Below are positions 47,219-58,875 of a DNA stretch of 64,000 nucleotides, in pieces. The notes under the pieces are model-generated. The model did not search any database. It saw only the letters and a list, made by a program, of their open reading frames with translations, and was not told where the DNA came from. Numbering within the stretch: the stretch's first letter is position 1; each line of letters begins with the position of its first letter. Origin of the DNA: Meconema thalassinum (taxonomy: Eukaryota > Arthropoda > Insecta > Orthoptera > Tettigoniidae); the NCBI GenBank assembly GCA_946902985.2, contig OX336388.2, positions 1,704,659,978 through 1,704,723,977 of the forward strand. Direction: 5' to 3'. The position numbers were made by a program, and so were the translations under genes.

Positions 47219-50079
47219 CTACATGATGCACACACGTCTACAGACACTGCAATAACACAGGTTATCAAACAAATTCTATATACACATACACCCATGAACA
47301 AAAAGCTGAATGGACCACATTGTCCAAGCCCCTAAATTAACATCTTCTATAACCTTTCTTTGTTGTTGTTGATTCATTTAAGGGCTTTGTGACATCATGG
47401 TCAAAAATGTATGTATCGTGTATTGTTCATAATTTTGGCCAAACAGTGCTAAGCTTTTAGCAAAAAGTGCAGTATGTGCTAAACAAAAGTAAGTATACTC
47501 GTATTGTATAACCAAACTCTTACAGCCAGACAAAAATATATCCTCTGTTTTTCATATCTGAGATCTGAACAGATCAAATAAAATACAGACTGGGAATATG
47601 GCAGTTTGCACACAACCTTCAATCATACAAATAAATTACTTTCTAAAAGCATGCTAGTTTCATACTAATACCGTACCACAAGAAAGTAATTATGTTTAAG
47701 GTACGGTATATCAGTTCTTTCTTAGGCTATCCGTAAAGTACACAATCCAAAATATCTGTCCATTATTGGAAGAGACAAAAAACTGTATAAACAGTAAAAT
47801 TTGTTTTACTGCAACTGAAATATTACTACATCTTAGGTGTGGGGAGAAATAAACAGCAATTTCAGCAGAAAGACAAAGAAGAAAGATAATTAGAAGACAA
47901 ATATTGCTTCTAATGCAAACACAATATACATGAAAAAGTACAGTTTAGTTAGAAAGAGACAAAAGAAAATAGGATAACAACAAAAATAAAATTACCCTGT
48001 GAGCTCACTGCTCTTAATATTAATTTTTGCTACTTCAACATTCAATATTTCTGCATAAAAAAGAAAATTGCAGAAACTGGTTTCACGGTGACATCACAGG
48101 CAAGTGCATATTAATATGTGTGGCAGCACCAAGGAAAATGTGCATGTTGGCAGTGTGACAGAGTGATGGAATATTGACACAGTCTCTACAACAGTGCAGA
48201 ATGAATCCGATGGAACTACTAGAAGAAGTGAATGTGGTGTGGTGACCTAGCAACTAAGTGAGATGTTCCAAGTCTAAATGACACTAAGCTAGGTGAGTTG
48301 CACAATCACACACAGACCCATACACATATTAACATTCATTACCTTTCTCACAAAAGCACACTACACATGTTTAATAAAAAACTTACTTAAACGATTAGAT
48401 TCCAAGTATGGGCATGAAAGTCAAAAAATTTTTCTTTCAAAAATCACATTTTAAAAAGGTTGCATCTTTAAAAGAGCAAAAATACAAGCTTTTCTGCATC
48501 AAAAAATTAACCAAATATCATTCACAAAAATACAAAGTTCACTATAGTTTATTCAAAAATACAGAATTTTAGCTAAAATAGTTTGAGCAAAAATAGCTGT
48601 CGGAAAAAGACAGCAGTAAAATTCAAAACTTATTGTTAAAACTGTTCTATAATGATGGCTGACTGCCAAACAAAATAGTAGAAAAATTCAATACTGTAAT
48701 GTGAAATTATGCAAGATGAACTGATGTGAAAATATGAATATGATAGTATCTGGAAATGATCAGAAAGAACTAGTTACCTAAAACCCCTGAAACCTTCCAT
48801 ATGTGAATGCTGTAGAGGAAAGGTATCATGATGATGAAGTAAAGAAGAGTCTTCTTAGTTTTCTTATGGCACAGAAATGTTGTGTAACAAAAAAAATAAA
48901 AAAAGGGTTTGTTTGTATTTCAGACACTTATGTAGATTACTCACCTATGGTACCACTGAAAACCATGTACCTTCAATTGAAGCTATGTATCATTATTCAA
49001 TATTTGAGAGAAAAAAGATAAAACACTATATTCTTGATCTACAAAGACTGAATTCCTTTTTAAAACAACACACAAATGTAGTTACATTACAGCTCAAAGT
49101 ATACAATCAATTATTGAAAATATTATTTTATACTGACTGAGAGAAATTCCAATTTATCGGAAAAGCCGCATACAAAATCCATTAAAAAATATATCTAAGT
49201 ATGATATGATATTCAAATGAAACAAAAATATCATGAATGGCAATTAAATTGCAAAAGTTGTTAAAGCTGAATAAAATATACTCATAGAAGTTCATATCAA
49301 AAGCATCAATATTCAATATCAAAAATTGTATTAGCTGATCAGTTTTACTTCACACTCTATTAGTTCAAAATAAAAAAATAATTTACAAGTCTTTTCATGC
49401 TTCCAAAGCCTTTATTTTATGGGGGGAATAAAAATAAATTAGTTTACCCAATGAAAAGCTAAATTTGATAGAATGTACCTGACAAATTTATCAAAAATAT
49501 TATTTAATCTCTTTCAAGATAATACCCATCTGTGAGGAGAACACTAAGCAGAAGAAGAGGAAATCTAATAACCTGTATATGGTACTGTATTTGCCTAGTA
49601 GATTGAAGACATGGATCTTTTCTGCCAGACAATATGCAATGAAGCAGCAAGTATTAAAACAGTCATCCAGCAAGTCCATTGATAAACAAATTTATAAAAT
49701 GGTATGCCAGTTATATGTATCACATTTTGAACATCTAATTCTGTTACAAGAGCCACTGTCTGGTTTGAATGTTTGTTTACAAAAAGTTAGTAACAAAATG
49801 GCCTGTATTAATTTTCCATTGAAATCCTCCATTCTTGTTCCAAAAATATAGTAAATCACACCTCATTAAACAAAACTGACAGAGCTAATGCACCTATTAA
49901 CATTACAAAAAGAAACATAAATTAATACTGGTATATAACAGATATAAAGTGTCAGTTTTACCCCTGACTCAAAAATGATATTATTAACTGGTCTTTGAAA
50001 CAGGCAAATCATTTGTTATAAAGACAAGGTTAAGAGAACACACAAAACCAGTTGGTGTTTTATTCATGTTTTCTTTATA

Positions 50080-50540
50080 CAGGGTAAATAATTATACCGA
50101 CAAAAAAATCAGGGACGCTCTGCGTGTTATGAAAAAGACGATGCCGCAATCGGATTGGCGGAGAAAATTTTTCCCTTCGAGAAAATGAGGTTACTTTGTT
50201 ACTTCCGGGCGCGCGATTCAAATTGACGGGCTCACCGTATTTGCTGAGCCAGAGTGCAAGCCGAAGTGAACGAGGAAACTTGCGCATTCCCGCCAGCATA
50301 TCTCCGTCTCCTTCTATCACATGTGCATGAAGCACAGCAGCGGCCAGCGGCTTGCTCTCTGGCTCACACAGCACAAATACGGCGAGTTCGTAGATTTGAA
50401 TTGTGCGCCCGGAAGTAACAAAGTAACCTCATTTTCTCGAACGGAAAAAATTTCTCCGCCAATTCGACTGCGGCATTGTCTTTTAAATAACACGCAGAGC
50501 GTGCCTGATTTTTTTATCGGTATAATTAAGTTACACCCTG
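50080..50540. mobile_element. 461-bp MITE with about 200-bp TIRs and TATA flanks
   Basis: Left and right halves are inverted copies: CAGGGTAAATAATTATACCG at the left against CAGGGTGTAACTTAATTATACC from the right, followed by matching AAAATCAGG-ACGCTCTGCGTG, GGCGGAGAAA and TTACTTCCGGGCGC stretches. TATA lies on both sides. The short frames here are mirror images of each other and not genes. Flanks 47,230-50,040 and 50,545-51,470 show no gene. Confidence 0.88.
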
Positions 50541-51472
50541 TATAGACGAGGCAAATGTAACTGACTGGGATGAGTATCACAAATATCTCGATTTACCACG
50601 GAGGAAAGCCACAGCATGGTGCACAGCAATAAACTATTTTACTGATAATATTTTTTACTGACAGTTTAGTCTTAACTGTACTTCATACCAGTTGTTGGAA
50701 ATGGTGATCATTCTCATCCAAGTAGAAGTCACAGCAGTTCACCTTGATTTATATTGTATGACATAATGAATGAAAATAGTTCTTTAAGAGTAGAATTGGC
50801 AGTACACAAGGTGGCCAGATGTCCTGCTTTTAATGGGGTTGTCCCTTGTTTTAATGGCTATTCCCCTTGTTCTGAGAAAACGTGTGACAATTGTACCGAA
50901 ACGTTTTAACACAATTATTTCAGTCACAGGTGTTTCTGGACGACAGAGCAGAAAGCTTATCTCAATTGTGGTTCAATAGTTTTGGGAAGCTTATATTGTC
51001 ATCTGACAAGTGAAACACATCATTAGAAAATCAATTAAACTTACAGATACCATACTCAAGGGTCATTTCCTCATAACCTGATATACGGCTTGTGAGTTTC
51101 ATTTATAAGACAATGTAATAACATGCCTGTTAAATTGACATCATTCATGGAGAGCCATTACTGCAAAACAGTTCTTTGTGAGACTCATGCTAACCTGTAC
51201 CATTTGCCTAACTTCAGACTTAATGTGTTATTAATGTTAATGCTACCTTGTCAAGAATTCTTAGCATATTCCCTAACTAAAATCTATCTTGCATTTATTG
51301 GATTACATTACACTAACTTGCACAGCAGTGAAAGCTCTTCATTATGGACAGAAGAGAAGAAAAAACTCCAAATAAACTTATTCTGATAACAATGAGCGAA
51401 AGACGAATATGGAGGTGAATAATATTTCTAACTATGAAGTACACTGAAAAGAAAGAAATCTGAGCTACTGAC

Positions 51473-51757
51473 CTGTTTCTCCTGTGGTAACAATAGCTGG
51501 TGCACTAGGTGGTCCTCTGCCAATGTTGTTGACAGCAATAACATACAGTTCATACTCTGTGTAGGGACTTAACGTACGGACAGTGTAGTACATCGTGATA
51601 ATTCCCGATATTTCACTGTAGGCTTGGTTGGCATATTTGGGCTTGTACTGGATCACATAATATTGTAAACTCTCAGGATCATTATAGGACCACGTAAGTC
51701 GAACCGAAGTGGCTGTGACCTCGGACACTCGCACATTCGTAGGAGGTCCAGGTAACG
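51473..51757 (-). CDS. Lar: Lar exon: fibronectin type III domain 1
   Basis: A 285-nt exon (95 codons, phase 1 to phase 1) that encodes the whole first FN3 domain. It begins LPGPPTNVRVSEVTATSVRL, includes the FN3 Trp (LTWSYNDPE) and the conserved run YYVIQYKPK, and ends INNIGRG-like (VAVNNIGRGPPSAP) followed by TTGET. The acceptor is tttcccag and the donor is gtcagt, a GT donor with a weaker consensus than its neighbours. The domain closely resembles FN3-1 of Drosophila Lar. The exon sits 1,060 bp downstream of the Ig3 exon. The intron between (51,758-52,817) shows no gene or recognisable element. Confidence 0.95.
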
Positions 51758-52817
51758 CTGGGAAATTGAAATTGAGAAGAGAAATTAGCATATTAGATAC
51801 TGGCAGATGCACTCATACAGTTCAAACTTACAAAGATTTTAGTAGTGAGCACAACAACCATAGATTTAATACTAATTTAAAGCTCAGATTCTCCAGACTT
51901 GAACAAGTAAAACAGTTCTGCTACTTGGGAAACTTAATCACTAGGTACGTTTAAGTATGTTATTTGAATTTTGCATGACCACTACGTTGGTCTTGTGCTT
52001 ATCATGTTTTGGTAGATCATATACAGTAAGCTATGTGAATTTACTTCATAGTCTTCTATCATTACATAACATTTCAGGTTGCTGTAATAGTTTTGGAGAT
52101 ATTGAGAATCAGTGAAATATTTTGCATGGCCATCATGTTGGATTGGTGACACTTATTACAATTTGAAAGGCAAGGGGTCAGACGGGATATTAGTAAAAAT
52201 AAATTTCATTGAAACTTACCTATTACACAGTAAAGTACCTTGCAAATATATTAAATGTATTCAAACACTAAATAAGTTACAAACTATATACCGTAACTTC
52301 ATTTTCAAATTGTATCGGCCAGACAGACAAAATTTAATTAATTAATTGAATTTCCTGGCAAGTTTACTCAGAGAAATATGTTTATTGCATTCTCTCTTCC
52401 TTTTTTTAAAACATGAAAAATATTACTTTCATAAATATTATCCGTTTTCTCCTAAATCATTGGGCATGCTCTTGGGGGTGCAGAGGTGACCACAAGGCAT
52501 ATGGTGTGTAATTATCACATAGCACCCTTCTGGTTATGTAATTGAGCAAAGTTAAACTTGCTTAACTTGAATTTCAATGCTAAATCGATCTTTTAGTAAC
52601 AATGCACATGAATACAAAGACAAGGAAGGCTTTTTACAAAGTTCGATGTTTGGACTGTGTGAAAGTGAAAGCTGGACAGTTGGAAAAGGGGAGAATGATC
52701 AACTAGAGATATCAAAATGTGGATATGGAGAAGGATCTCTAGACAAGTCTGAAGAAGTGTAGGGTAAATATATGTCACTTTAAGTAAATTCAAACAATGC
52801 TGAACATTCCAACTTAC

Positions 52818-53093
52818 TTTGAACTTTAACCTGAGTTGTAGACTCTATTACTCCTAAGGCACTGGCAGCAACACACGTATAGTTGGCAGACTCCTGAATG
52901 TTCGTCAACACCAAGACGTTGCGGCCAATAGGTAATTTATCTTCAGGAGTTATGTCATTCGCAACCCCTTTACGCCATTTTACAAATGGCATAGGTGAAC
53001 CAACAGCCACACAAGTCAAATTCAATGCAGAACCAAGCATTACTTCATGAACTGGAGGGGGTGGAATAGAAAACTGTGGAGGGACACGCCGAA
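52818..53093 (-). CDS. Lar: Lar exon: Ig domain 3
   Basis: This 276-nt exon encodes the complete third Ig domain of Lar. The translation starts [14 protein letters not shown] and contains [17 protein letters not shown] (B and C strand Cys and Trp), then [20 protein letters not shown] (F strand Cys). It ends at TQVKVQ just before a gtaagt donor. The acceptor is ctctacag. Phases are 1 at both ends and the length is divisible by three. The near-identity of PIGRNVL and SANYTC to insect Lar makes the assignment secure. In Lar proteins the N-terminal Ig domains bind heparan sulphate proteoglycans and synaptic partners; that is family knowledge, not something shown here. Confidence 0.95.
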
Positions 53094-54151
53094 CTGTAGA
53101 GGAAACAACAGCATTAAAAGAATGATCAATCTCAACAAAATCCAAAATACAGTATGATACATTTATGCAGTTCAAAAAGTACAAATAGTATATTACAAAT
53201 AAAGTAAACAGTACAATTAGAATTTTAAAAACAATTACTTTGACATTAAGTACTTTCCTTTAATAGCACTGTTGTGAAACTAATCATGAATTTGAATCAG
53301 GATTGAAATAATTAAAATCATGCAATGTTCACTCTAAAAAACTAGGTACTATGAAGCTGGAAAAGTAGTCATAACCAACAAGCAATCTACATTTAGAAAA
53401 CGGAATGTTGATGCTGGGTCTTGATTGCTTAAATTTCCCCTTGACAACGTAAGATATTTAAAAGGAGGGTGCAATTAGTCCTAAAAATGGCCTAACCTCA
53501 ACATCCAAAGTAAAAGTTTCCCTCCAAGCCCAAATTGTTCTATACAGTCCACATGTTGTTTGGTAAAAAGTCTCACCATTTTGAGCGTCGGGTTTGGGGG
53601 GGAGGGGGGGCAGAAGTAGGTAAATTAGTAGTTTTTATCAGTTTTTATTAAATATTTCGAAATATATGCGGTTTAGCGCAAAATGTGTCATATACAAAAA
53701 TAATCTACATTAAAGTGCAAACAAAAAAGGTCCCATGCATAATCTTGCTAAAGTGAACGGTTCCAGAGCTACGGAGGGTGCAAAAGTAGCAATTTTTCGT
53801 ATTTTGATAGATTTTTTGGATAAATGAAATTATAACTACTATGTACACAGAAATAACTAAACAATTTTATTAAAAAGTAATATTGTACAATCGTATTGTA
53901 TTCCAAAAGAGGCTGAGGCACCCCACAGGGTTAGAAGCGTAACAATACTGGGAACAAAACCGGTTTAGTACAAGTGCAGCCACCAGTACAAAGCCGTGCG
54001 TAAGGGGCCGGTCGACCACCTCCACCCTGCACCTGCCGCCTGCCCCTACCACTCACACACTCTCTCATCTACTCTCTTTCCCTCATTCGTATTGGGAGAC
54101 CCGTTGAATGCATTTGTTATTTTTAGTGAAGTTCTGCTGTCATTTTTTTAA

Positions 54152-55330
54152 TTGTTCGTCTTTAGAATAATGTGCCAACTATGTGGTTATACTGTGACAG
54201 AGCTTGGATCTGCACAGACACTCCTCATCATTAATCATTATATTAATTTTGCAACTTGGATCAACTCCATGCCAGCTTGTTCTCGGTTGTGTGAAGCAAT
54301 GGAAGAATTTACAGGTATTCGCAGCGTCTCTTCAGAGCAGCAAGTAGAGCAACGAGAGGCAAGGCAGAAAATAAATTGCAAGGACCTGCAAACTTTTATT
54401 TCTTGGCTTGAGGAACATAATACGTTTTCTAAAACACCTAAACTCTCTTCCTTATCAACAGGGGTTGTAGCAGATGAAAACGTGAACTGTGATAAAGCGT
54501 TTGAAGTTGGAACACTAGCCTTGAAAGAGATTGGGAACAAAACATTCAATGAGATACACTTGAAAAGAAAGCTAGATGTTAAGTCCCTACGCTCTATAAC
54601 CAAGTCTATAACAATTAACAACAACATTGTATGTGTAAACCGTAACACTCTATTACATCGGATGGTGTGCACAGTAAGGAGTGATGAGAGACTTGAAGAA
54701 ATATTTCAATTTGAATTATGTGCTTATCCTCCATCCCTCTTCGACGAATCTCGCTTGATGAAGAAGGTAAGCAAATCTTCAATGGTGACTGTTTTGGTTC
54801 CAGATTCAAATGAATCATCAATCACCCCAGATTCAGAAAAAGTGTCCTACATCATTGATGGAGGTCACCTCCTTCATCGTGTTGTGTGGCGACGCCCAGC
54901 TACCTTCAGACATATTTGCGAGCAATACACAGATTACATAATCACTCATTATGGGCCAGCAACTGTTGTTTTTGATGGATACGAGCAAGGAAACACAAAA
55001 GATGAAGAACACTTATGCAGATCACGTTCTACCACTAAAATTGAAGTGAAAGTAGAAGACTCAATCCATGTAAATATCAATCAAAGTGAATTTCTTGCTA
55101 ACGCTATAAACAAATTGGGCCTTATTTCTCTCCTTACAGTGCACTTGCAAAGAGGTGGTTGCACAGTTCATCAGGCATCGGGTGACGCTGACGTATTAAA
55201 AGTTTTAACAGCGATTGATGAAGCTAAGAAAGGAGTTGACGTTTGTGTAATTGGTGACGACACGGGCTTACTAGTCTTGTTGACTGTCCATGCACCCTCA
55301 GAGAACAAATTGAAAATTGTTGTACCATAG
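54152..55330 (+). pseudogene. N-terminal part of the element's protein: FEN1/XPG-like (PIN-type) nuclease region
   Basis: A 392-codon frame ending at TAG. An N-terminal region of about 180 residues has no motif I know. Residues 186-215 (FELCAYPPSLFDESRLMKK) form a conserved-looking block. The nuclease-like core follows: YIIDGGHLLHRV (Asp236), TVVFDGYEQG (Asp275) with basic residues after it, SGDADVLKVLTA (Asp345, Asp347) and CVIGDDTGLLVL (Asp369, Asp370). This order of acidic residues and the VFDG motif parallels FEN1/XPG nucleases. The start at 54,152 is uncertain; ATG at 54,170 also fits, and a possible splice acceptor (gtctttag) lies just before it. The same frame continues past the TAG for about 20 codons, then shifts. 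Confidence 0.65.
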
Positions 55331-55388
55331 AAAGGCAATCAGCAGGAAAAAGTGTACACTATTTCTGACATTCAGCGAGGCATGAGAT

Positions 55389-56033
55389 ATGAAAGGTGTA
55401 CTCTTAGCAATATATGCCTTCACAGGATGTGACACTGTATCAGCTATCTACAAGAAGGGGAAAATTACACCGTATGGGAAAGTGCAAGCCAACATAGCTC
55501 TTCGTACGAAACTTCTAGTCTTCAACGACCCCAAAGCTGACCCCAGTGCAGTGGCTGAAGCTAGAAAGCATTTCCTTCTTGCGATGTTTGGAGCCAAGAA
55601 CACTGAAGATCTAGATTGTTTTCGATACCAGTGTTACTTGCAGGCTATTGCAAAGCAGCCTATACATTCATTGTTCAAGTTGGCTGCACTTCCCCCCACT
55701 TCGGCAGCTTCCAGGCAGCATTCATTTAGAACCTACCACCAGGTGCAGCAGTGGCTGAATGAGAAGAAGAATCCGCTCGAGTGGGGTTGGAAGAAGATTG
55801 GCGAATACCTGAGACCAATTACAACAGCACGTACTGCAGCTCCCCAGGAATTACTTTCCCTCATAGTGTGTGCTTGCAAAGACGAATGCGTCCGTAATTG
55901 CGAGTGCAGAAAGAGTGGTCTAAACTGCTCGAGCATATGCGGTAATTGCTCAGGCCTAGGATGTGATAACAGGGACACGAACATCATAGACGAAGATCTA
56001 GAAGAGGAAAGTGCTTTGTTTGAAGACGACTGA
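55389..56033 (+). pseudogene. C-terminal part of the element's protein: GCD motif and tesmin/TSO1-type CXC cysteine cluster
   Basis: A 214-codon frame, shifted relative to the preceding one, that starts in the middle of the likely protein. Residues 7-24 read AIYAFTGCDTVSAIYKKG, comparable to the LxGCDY...GIG helical motif that follows the nuclease core in FEN1/XPG proteins. Residues 161-192 hold nine cysteines (CACKDECVRNCECRKSGLNC, then SSICGNCSGLGC), the pattern of CXC DNA-binding domains. The C-terminus is acidic. A stop at 55,328 and a frame change near 55,385-55,400 separate it from the first part, so this copy cannot make the full protein without recoding. Confidence 0.65.
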
Positions 56034-56284
56034 TTACTGATGAATAGCCTACTTTACATTAATTTAAGGTCGCATTTAACATTCTACATTTTTATTAGTT
56101 TTAATAGTACAGAGTGAGTTTCTCTGTACCACACAGGTTTTCTATGGCCTAGGCCAGTGGAAGCCTCTTTTCCCTTAAAGTAGCACCCCTTGAGAAGGTG
56201 GTGAGGTTGACGTTCCTTCAAGGGCTTATCACTAACATACCACCGGTCATGGGGTTTGAAGCCATTTTTCAGTGTTGCCTTAGT

Positions 56285-56482
56285 AAACAAAAGTTTGGTG
56301 CTTTTCAGTCGGTCAACACGAATATACCCCGAAAAGTTGGGTAATACCCTAATCCTGAAAAAATTACATGAGATGGTAGGTATTTATTAATCTCATGTAA
56401 TTTTTTTCAGGATTAGGGTATTACCCAACTCTTTTGGGTACATTCGTATTGACCGACTGAAAAGCACCAAACTTTTGTTTTG
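56285..56482. repeat. near-perfect palindromic MITE, arms about 88 bp
   Basis: The left arm, AAAGTTTGGTGCTTTTCAGT then CGGTCAACACGAATATACCC and GGGTAATACCCTAATCCTGA..., is repeated inverted to 56,482, with only about 17 bp at the centre (near 56,375-56,390). It lies between the CXC reading frame and the right TIR of the 3.4-kb element. Its ends match those at 30,017-30,228. Confidence 0.85.
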
Positions 56483-56964
56483 TATACCATCGGTTAATAA
56501 AATCGGTATTTGCTTTTACAAAACACAATCCTATATAAACAAAATTAGTTTCCTTAGTGATAATGTCATATTGTTTCCAAAAAAACAAAAAATACAAAAA
56601 ATATCCACTTTTACACCCTCCGTAACTCTGGAACCGTTCACTTGAGCAAGATTATGCACGGGATCATTTTTGTTTGCAATTTAATGTAGATTATTTTTGT
56701 ATATGACACTGTTTGCGCTAAACCCCATAGCTGTGGAAATATTTAAGATAAACTGATAAAAACTACTAATTTACCAACTTCTACCCCCCACCTCCCGAAA
56801 CCCGACGCTCAAAATGGTGAGACTTTTTACCGAACAACATGTGGACTGTATAGAACAATTTGGAGCTGAAGGAAAACTTTACTTTGGATGTTGAGGTTTG
56901 GGTCTAATTGCACCGTACTAGTTGGCAACTGATTACTACTCCCCTTAGTTGCATTAGAACAGTG

Positions 56965-57521
56965 CTCTCCATTTCAACTGTCTGCTGACTGGATCTGGAC
57001 AACTCCGTTGTTAATGAGCTGAGCATAGAAAATAATTAATTATGTTAACATGGTTTAGACTACTTCTATTCATCGGACATCTTTTAATGCACTGATAGTT
57101 CCTTCAACTGCAATTGCTGGCAAAGGACAAGCTTTAATGGTAGGCACTGGTCGAACATTTTGAAGTCATCAACAAATCCAACAAATACATCCCCATCTCT
57201 TTCAATTCTGGGTAAGAGCACACTTCAAAAATATAACGATTTCTCAAAAATTCTTTCAGTAGATTGGAAGTAAAACTTGCACCTTTCAAAATGTATTAAT
57301 TAAAGGAAGAAAATACTGTAAAGTAATTGTTTCATATGATCTGTTACTTGCAATTCATAACTTGTCTTCATTTATTGGGTTCACTTACAAGCAATATTGG
57401 GGTGGTTAAAAGTATTTATATCTCACTGGGAAGGGATCAGGTTCTGCCTAACCTGCAATGACCTTTGCTAATCTCATGCTTCCTTGTCCAGATCCAGTCA
57501 GCAGACAGTTGAAATGGAGAG
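56965..57521. repeat. perfect 36-bp inverted repeat pair 486 bp apart
   Basis: 56,965-57,000 (CTCTCCATTTCAACTGTCTG...) is the exact reverse complement of 57,486-57,521. A related single sequence occurs near 43,806-43,840. No coding region lies between. It may be a small TIR element immediately right of the CXC transposon. From 57,530 to 58,860 I see no gene. Confidence 0.75.
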
Positions 57522-58875
57522 CCTACTTAGCAGGGCTTATCTTCAGCTGGAGTGGTCCAAAGCATTGCTCCAGTACTTCTCATAGTACTGTTGTAGCCTA
57601 CTATATTGGACTCTATACTCACCTTAATAAAATTTTGATCATCTCACGCTGAGCTAGTATTAACATGTATGTTATGGACAAAAGCTCTGTAGGGCTATGA
57701 AGAATTTATTAAAATCCATGGAAAAACAGTAGTTTCTTGATTATATAATGGCTAGTTAAGATAAAACTAGCCCACATGGGTTCAAACTGCATGACTATTA
57801 GTGAAGTAAAATAATGCCAATGTTTTATTTTTTTGTTCATTTTGTTTAAAGGATACAAGAGAATTTCCTTAGGGCTATAATTTTTCAAATTTCTAGAAGG
57901 AATTTCCAGAACTTATGTTCTGGGGTGTGTTTCATAACCCCCAGAATCTGGTGCTTCAAAGCTCTGGTACTTCTACATTTAGAAATTAAGCCTTAAGCCT
58001 TGGTATTTGGTTAAATTTCTTGAAGTGTTCAATATTATGAAGTGATGAAATGCACCAATGAATTCTTAATTATTAGGTAAAATAGTGCAAGAAGAAACTC
58101 CTGCCCATTACAAAGTGGTAAAAGTTCATACATGCTATGAAATTACTTCTTAATTACTGTATTTGGTAACCAATTTTACAAAATAATTGAACATTTATGA
58201 TTATTATTACAGTATTATTAATTTTATTGAAAAAATCCAGTCGTTGAGCAACACTGCAAATTTATTAGCAGCCGCCACTTCTGCTGGTGTGTAGTGCTAT
58301 GAAGGTCAATAACAGTGCATCGATATGTGCAGGATATCCTTTGTCACTCAATGTGTAACGTCTTTTCGCCCCAAGTTGGTAGCGACAAATGTAATGTTTT
58401 TACTTGGGCGGACTGTTCACCAGAAAATACTACTGCTAAGTTTGATCTATGTTGGGCGCCAAGCCGGATACACTGTGTTCCAAGCTAAATTTATATACTT
58501 AATATCGACCCCTAGCGTGAGTAGAACATATGAGAAACTCTTAATGACTAGGCCGTGGGATGATTGGATCATCAACCCAGACAACATTTGATTGTGGAGA
58601 AGGATGTGGTATTACAACTATTGCTACCTACTGGAATCAAAGAATCTACTTTGTAAAAATTGAATTTAATATACATGAAAACATGATAGCATCTTGTATA
58701 AAATTAACACTATTAACGGAGCATACTACTTTAACCATTGCCACGAACAAAATTACTTAATACGCCGGTCGGGAGAATAACGTGAATTTAACTTATTTCC
58801 AAATTTATGCTTAAAGAATTTATATTGGCCCTATCGAAAAACAGAGAGTGTGTGTCGTAGATTACATGTGCTTAC

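Larger units (their letters stand above)
53468..56914 (+). mobile_element. 3.4-kb element with about 350-bp terminal inverted repeats carrying a FEN-like/CXC gene
   Basis: 53,468 to about 53,820 and 56,914 back to about 56,572 are inverted copies of each other. Both start GGTGCAATTAG. They share AACCTCAACATCCAAAGTAA, TTCTATACAGTCCACATGTT, TCACCATTTTGAGCGTCGGG, TATACAAAAATAATCTACAT and GTGAACGGTTCCAGAG. No exact target-site duplication is evident (AAAGGAG left, GTACTAG right). Between the repeats lie the plus-strand coding regions 54,152-55,330 and 55,389-56,033 and a palindromic MITE. The whole sits opposite to Lar in the intron between Ig2 and Ig3. The architecture is that of a DNA transposon, but I cannot assign a superfamily. 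Confidence 0.85.

Noticed and set aside
48778..48786. 9-nt minus-strand candidate microexon GGGTTTTAG between FN1 and FN2
   Set aside because: It fits the phase, but the upstream tract is purine-rich and the donor weak; such short matches are expected by chance in 13 kb.
50075..50580. Overlapping short frames with similar proteins on both strands
   Set aside because: They are mirror translations of the two arms of a foldback MITE.
55328..55330. Recoding (readthrough) of the TAG in the nuclease-CXC gene
   Set aside because: A frame change follows within 70 bp, so ordinary decay is the simpler reading; no stem-loop or conserved context was evident.
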